From JAPYTU01 sp036166735 (lineage in GTDB: Bacteria > Bacteroidota > Bacteroidia > Cytophagales > MED-G16), in contig JAYZHG010000004.1 of assembly GCA_036166735.1 (NCBI GenBank), forward strand, positions 1-6,750: a DNA stretch of 6,750 bases, read 5' to 3'. Of this stretch, positions 6,683 to 6,750 are shown piece by piece. Every line of letters begins with the position of its first letter. Within the stretch, counting starts at the first letter, position 1. The notes beneath the pieces were generated by a model. It was not told the origin of the DNA, made no database searches, and was given only the letters and a program-made list of their open reading frames with translations. Both the position numbers and the translations under genes were made by a program.

Positions 6683-6750
6683 TTATATAGATGAGAAAAA
6701 TAGTCTTGTTTTTATTAGTGTTTCTTTCTTATTCTGTAAATGCTCAGATG
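6683..6750 (+). repeat. Direct repeat copy 2 (start of second SPRY-like gene), cut by the window edge
   Basis: This is the second copy of the 68-nt unit at 6035-6102, offset by 648 bp. It runs to the last base of the window, so the true length of the repeat is unknown. Upstream of 6683 the similarity fades. Confidence 0.95.
6691..6750 (+). CDS. Start of a second secreted SPRY-like paralogue (partial, 3' end outside window)
   Basis: Twenty codons are visible: MRKIVLFLLVFLSYSVNAQM, a signal peptide nearly identical to that of the gene at 6043 (Ser2 to Arg, Ala5 to Val). The near-identity at DNA level shows recent duplication or gene conversion. The gene is 33 nt downstream of the previous stop codon in the same direction, so it is probably in the same transcript. 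That the rest also encodes a SPRY domain is inferred only from the shared start. Confidence 0.75.
   Translation, partial: MRKIVLFLLVFLSYSVNAQM

Noticed and set aside
1..6750. Phage-defence, CRISPR, toxin-antitoxin or mobile-element system
   Set aside because: No regularly spaced repeats, transposase, integrase, nuclease or toxin-like genes are present. The tRNA has no adjacent integrase and no repeated 3' end in this window that would mark an attachment site.

Overview
The window looks like a chromosomal piece of a Bacteroidota bacterium, most likely a marine-type member of the Flavobacteriia. The evidence is the very AT-rich coding sequence, signal peptides ending in Asn-Ala-Gln, the lack of clear Shine-Dalgarno sites (starts preceded by A/T-rich DNA), and promoter-like TAnnTTTG boxes of the Bacteroidota type. 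It holds seven protein genes plus the first 20 codons of an eighth, and one tRNA gene. I see no insertion sequence, CRISPR array or phage module.

Left part (1-1450): the window opens inside an S9-family serine peptidase (acylaminoacyl-peptidase type), of which only the C-terminal hydrolase domain is present. It converges, with 2 bp between the stop codons, on a small YbjQ/UPF0145-family gene on the minus strand. A short AT-rich intergenic region then carries a good promoter and a complete tRNA-Pro (anticodon TGG).

Middle (1451-3837): a full-length secreted S9 peptidase of the DPP-IV type (beta-propeller plus alpha/beta hydrolase) with all three catalytic residues. Its frame stays open upstream through the tRNA, but the real start is the ATG at 1510, directly before a signal peptide. 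A small AT-rich hairpin after this gene fits a terminator for the operon arriving from the opposite side.

Minus-strand operon (3857-5585): an NAD(P)-dependent epimerase/3-beta-hydroxysteroid-dehydrogenase-like SDR is followed, with an 8-bp overlap, by a membrane enzyme strikingly like eukaryotic steroid 5-alpha-reductase. Together they suggest a two-step redox modification of a sterol-, steroid- or isoprenoid-like lipid; the substrate is inferred.

Right part (5586-6750): a divergent YhfA-type OsmC protein is followed with no gap by a secreted single-domain SPRY protein. A second copy of the SPRY gene's first 20 codons, with 3 mismatches in 60 nt, begins 648 bp further on and runs off the window, so a tandem family of secreted SPRY-like paralogues probably starts here. 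The most interesting points are this tandem SPRY locus and the SRD5A-like/SDR pair. The rest is ordinary housekeeping or peptidase content.
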